Assembly: GCF_029963765.1 (NCBI RefSeq) | Contig: NZ_JALBYU010000022.1 | Location: forward strand, 45,812-109,811 | Direction of reading: 5' to 3' | DNA length: 64,000 nt | Source of the DNA: Pseudomonas sp. UYIF39 | GTDB lineage: Bacteria > Pseudomonadota > Gammaproteobacteria > Pseudomonadales > Pseudomonadaceae | Shown here: piece after piece, positions 61,652 to 64,000 of the stretch | How the letters are laid out: every line of letters starts with the position of its first letter | Numbering within the stretch: the stretch's first letter is position 1 | The notes under the pieces: generated by a model | What the model saw: only the letters and a program-made list of their open reading frames with translations | Database searches by the model: none | What the model was told of the DNA's origin: nothing | Program-made: the position numbers and the translations under genes

Positions 61652-61690
61652 AACTATCAATTCAACGCCAAACACTGACCATTGATAGTT
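61652..61690. promoter_or_regulatory. Perfect inverted repeat before the second oxygenase gene
   Basis: AACTATCAAT (61652-61661) and ATTGATAGTT (61681-61690) are exact reverse complements, 19 bp apart, ending 1 bp before CCAGGAG. A further AACTATC occurs near 61588. This could be a LysR operator or an mRNA hairpin next to the ribosome site. Confidence 0.6.
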
Positions 61691-61703
61691 CCAGGAGACT
61701 TAC

Positions 61704-62510
61704 ATGAGCCTTCAACTTGCCGACGCCGAAGTGGGCGATATCAGCGACATCATTAATACCGAGTTGTACCCCATACATGATTCGGGCCATGTCCAATTGC
61801 AGGCGTTGATCGAACACGCCCGCGCCGAACTCGCCGAGGACGGTTGCTGCCTGCTGAAGAATTTCCTGCGGCCCGAGGTGCTGGAACAGGCCCGTGCCGA
61901 AGGTCAGGCGCTGTCGGGGAAGACGTTTTACTCGGTGCGCAAGGTCAACGCCTACTTTACCGAAGACGACCCCGCCCTGCCCCAGGATGACCCGCGCCGC
62001 ACATTCATGGAGCGCACCAGCGGCTTCGTCACCCGGGACATGATCGCCCCGGACGCAATCATTCATCGCCTGTACGTCTCGCCGATGATGAAGCGTTTTA
62101 TCGGTGCCTGCCTGAACGAACCGGAGATTTTCGAATACGCCGATCCGTTCGCCGGCCTGGTGATCAACGTCATGCCCGAAGGCACCGAGCAGCCCTGGCA
62201 CTTCGACACCAACGAATTCATCGTCAGCATGATGACCCAGAAACCCGAGGCCGGCGGCCTGTTCGAATACGCGCCGATGATCCGGACCCGCACCCAGGAA
62301 AACCTCGGTGCTGTCGGCAAAGTGGTGCGCGGCCACGACCGCAGCCGCGTGCAGGGACTGGAACTCAACCCCGGCGACTTGCAGATCTTCAAGGGCCGTT
62401 TCTCGGTGCACCGGGTGACCCGCGTCGAGGGCGCCACCGAGCGCAACACGGCGATCTTCGCCTACTCGGAAAAACCCGGAATCATCGGCCGCGCCCAGCG
62501 CACCAAGTAG
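61704..62510 (+). CDS. 2-oxoglutarate/Fe(II)-dependent oxygenase, BesD/HalD-related, ended by an in-frame amber codon
   Basis: A 268-residue oxygenase, paralogous to the protein at 3157-3996. Likely iron ligands are H166 and D168 (PWHFDTNEF) and H236 (FSVHRVTRV); R247 in RNTAIFAY would bind 2-oxoglutarate. Asp at 168 rules out the halogenase-type site. The frame stops at TAG (62508-62510) after RAQRTK. The same frame stays open for 24 more codons (LYGRLSEAHLQAERNL...) to TGA at 62585, and the KQLYGR-like continuation matches the tail of the paralogue (ARQLFYGR). A single CAG-to-TAG change would explain it. CCAGGAG precedes the ATG. The M24 gene lies 132 bp downstream. Confidence 0.82.
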   Translation: MSLQLADAEVGDISDIINTELYPIHDSGHVQLQALIEHARAELAEDGCCLLKNFLRPEVLEQARAEGQALSGKTFYSVRKVNAYFTEDDPALPQDDPRRTFMERTSGFVTRDMIAPDAIIHRLYVSPMMKRFIGACLNEPEIFEYADPFAGLVINVMPEGTEQPWHFDTNEFIVSMMTQKPEAGGLFEYAPMIRTRTQENLGAVGKVVRGHDRSRVQGLELNPGDLQIFKGRFSVHRVTRVEGATERNTAIFAYSEKPGIIGRAQRTK

Positions 62511-62642
62511 CTTTACGGACGCCTGTCCGAGGCCCACCTGCAAGCCGAACGCAACCTGGTGCGCAGCGACCAGTTGCTCGACTGATCCACCCAAAAATTC
62601 CTGAAAAAAAACCAACCGTATTTGCCCTGCGAGGAACACCCC

Positions 62643-63872
62643 ATGAGTCTGTCCGGCCCTAACCGCAACCCCGCCGACTGCGAACCCACGTACGACGAGA
62701 TCCAGCAGATCCAGCTCGACCGTTTGCAACGGGTGCGCAACGAACTGAAAAAACGCAACTACGCCGCCTGCGTGCTGTTCGACCCGACCCACATGCGCTA
62801 CGCCACCGGCTCGCGCAACATGCAGGTGTACTCGGCGCGCAACCCGGCGCGTTACGCCTTCATCCCGGCAGAAGGCCCGGTGGTGGTCTTCGAATTTGGC
62901 GGCTGCCTGCACCTCGCGGAACAGCTCAACACCGTCGATGAAGTGCGCCCGGCCAAAGCCATTTCTTATTACTTTTGCGACAGTTTCCTCAATAACGTCA
63001 CCGCCGAATGGGCCGCCGAAATCGATGAATTGGTGCGCAAGCACGGTGGCGGCAACAAGCGGGTCGCCATCGAAAGCGCGACCTCGGCTGCCGCGTTCGA
63101 ACTGCAAAAGCTCGGCTACCAGATTTTCGATGCTCAGGAACCGCTGGAGCGGGCGCGCTGCATCAAAGTGCCGAACGAGCTGAAGATGATCCGCGCCAGC
63201 CTGCGCGCCACCGAGGCCGGCGTGCGGTTGATGGAAAGCAAACTGGTGCCGGGCATCAGCGAAAACGAACTGTGGTCGCACTTGCACCAACACGTGATTG
63301 CCACCGACGGCGACTACGTGGAAACCCGCCTGCTGTCCTCCGGGCCGCGCACCAATCCATGGTTCCAGGAATGCAGCACCCGGCCCATCGAGACCGGTGA
63401 CCTGGTGGCGCTGGACACCGACGTGGTCGGGCGTTTTGGCTACTACGCCGACTTCTCGCGGACCTTCCTCTGCGGCGAGCAAGCCGCCACCGCCAAGCAG
63501 CAGGAACTGTACAAACTGGCCTACGAGCAAGTGCAGACCAACATGGAAATGCTCAAGGCCGGCCGCAGCTTCAAGGAGTACGCCGAGCTGGCGTGGAGGA
63601 TCCCGGATAACTACAAGGCCAACCGCTATTTCGCCTTGGCCCACGGCGTCGGCATGACCGGTGAATACCCGTACGTGGTGCACCGCGAAGACATTGATGC
63701 GCTGGGTTACGACGGCGTTTTCGAAGCCGGCATGACCATCTGCGTGGAAAGCTACATCGGCCACGACGAGGGCGGCGAAGGGGTCAAGCTCGAAGAGCAG
63801 ATCTACATCCACGAAAACGGCATCGAATTGCTTTCCGACTACCCGTTCGATCCGCGCCTGATGCCGCGTTGA
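62643..63872 (+). CDS. M24-family metalloenzyme closely resembling DMSP lyase DddP, lacking its catalytic Asp
   Basis: A 409-residue creatinase/aminopeptidase-P-like protein. The closest relative I can recall is DddP: shared blocks are FDPTHMRYATGSRNMQV, VETRLLSSGPRTNPWFQEC and the ending YPFDPRLM. Metal ligands correspond to D258, D260, D270, H334, E369 and E384. In DddP the residue six after the metal His (D377) is the proposed catalytic base, whereas here it is G340 (HGVGMTGEYP). DMSP cleavage by the DddP mechanism is therefore doubtful; hydrolysis of a related C-N bond, as in creatinase or ectoine hydrolase, is possible. It is probably cotranscribed with the upstream oxygenase. Confidence 0.85.
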   Translation: MSLSGPNRNPADCEPTYDEIQQIQLDRLQRVRNELKKRNYAACVLFDPTHMRYATGSRNMQVYSARNPARYAFIPAEGPVVVFEFGGCLHLAEQLNTVDEVRPAKAISYYFCDSFLNNVTAEWAAEIDELVRKHGGGNKRVAIESATSAAAFELQKLGYQIFDAQEPLERARCIKVPNELKMIRASLRATEAGVRLMESKLVPGISENELWSHLHQHVIATDGDYVETRLLSSGPRTNPWFQECSTRPIETGDLVALDTDVVGRFGYYADFSRTFLCGEQAATAKQQELYKLAYEQVQTNMEMLKAGRSFKEYAELAWRIPDNYKANRYFALAHGVGMTGEYPYVVHREDIDALGYDGVFEAGMTICVESYIGHDEGGEGVKLEEQIYIHENGIELLSDYPFDPRLMPR

Positions 63873-63908
63873 TTCCAACGCACGGGTCCCCCCTATAAAC
63901 GCGCCCGC

Positions 63909-63951
63909 TGTAGCAGCTGCCGAAGGCTGCGTTCGGCTGCGAAGCAGTCGT
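63909..63951. repeat. Intergenic repeat, same family as 46069-46122
   Basis: GTAGCAGCTGCCGAAGGCTG through GCGTTCGGCTGCGAAGCAGTCG, shared with the earlier copy except for a shortened middle. It follows the M24 gene; nothing else is visible to the window end. Confidence 0.75.
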
Positions 63952-64000
63952 CATCCAGCCAATGCGGTGCAGCAGAAAGAGCGCGGTCGCCCCCTTTTGC

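Noticed and set aside
62643..63872. Functional DMSP lyase DddP
   Set aside because: The proposed catalytic Asp is Gly in this protein, so I report it only as DddP-like.
61662..63878. A 738-codon minus-strand open frame opposite the second oxygenase and the M24 gene
   Set aside because: It is the antisense shadow of two well-supported plus-strand genes in GC-rich DNA; its translation is His/Val/Gly-rich low-complexity sequence without a family match.

Overview
The window looks like chromosomal DNA of a fluorescent-group Pseudomonas. The evidence is the GC-rich coding bias, several Pseudomonas-type REP repeat pairs (the GTGGGAGCGAGCTTGCTCGC core and its mirror), a PhaG-type enzyme, an alginate operon in Pseudomonas order, and Pseudomonas-typical small families (DUF2790, DUF2388, DUF1059, ParD-like). 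No tRNA, rRNA, CRISPR array or complete insertion sequence was seen.

Layout. 1-5.2 kb: the end of a DUF488 gene, then a leftward block of VOC protein, glutathione-dependent formaldehyde dehydrogenase, an orphan betaine-type binding protein and a 2-oxoglutarate/Fe(II) oxygenase, with a divergent LysR gene. 5.2-15.2 kb: metallophosphoesterase, PhaG-like enzyme, GlxA-type regulator, methionine aminopeptidase coupled to a ParD-like gene, an acetolactate-synthase-like ThDP enzyme, a DUF3422 protein and small unknowns. 15.2-28.5 kb: alginate operon on the minus strand, algD-alg8-alg44-algK-algE-algG-algX-algL-algA. 28.5-29.7 kb: IS5 and ssuA debris. 29.7-52 kb: alcohol dehydrogenase, universal stress protein, methyltransferase, a CcdA-TlpA fusion beside a two-component system, several LysR or AraC/GlxA regulators with nearby oxidoreductases, and a repeat-rich lipoprotein flanked by 42-bp direct repeats. 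52-59 kb: probable sugar-acid or polyol catabolic block (GMC oxidoreductase, enolase-superfamily dehydratase, MFS transporter, AldA-like dehydrogenase, LysR). 59-64 kb: MFS transporter, LysR, a second oxygenase of the same family, and an M24 protein closely resembling the DMSP lyase DddP.

Most notable. (1) The alginate operon lacks the whole O-acetylation module algI-algJ-algF, and its AlgX has lost residues of the acetyltransferase active site (the DHHW motif reads DHNW). Together these suggest a lineage committed to unacetylated alginate. (2) Both ends of the window carry the same unit, a LysR gene divergent from an HxD-type relative of the BesD/HalD amino-acid halogenases. One copy sits with a betaine-type binding protein and formaldehyde dehydrogenase, the other with the DddP-like protein. 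The second oxygenase is cut short by an in-frame amber codon after which recognisable family sequence continues, and the DddP-like protein has Gly where DddP has its catalytic Asp. (3) The promoter region of the two-component system contains two copies of a composite GTATC/GATAC element with identical spacing.

Functions are inferred from reading translations and from memory of the families; no database search was run.
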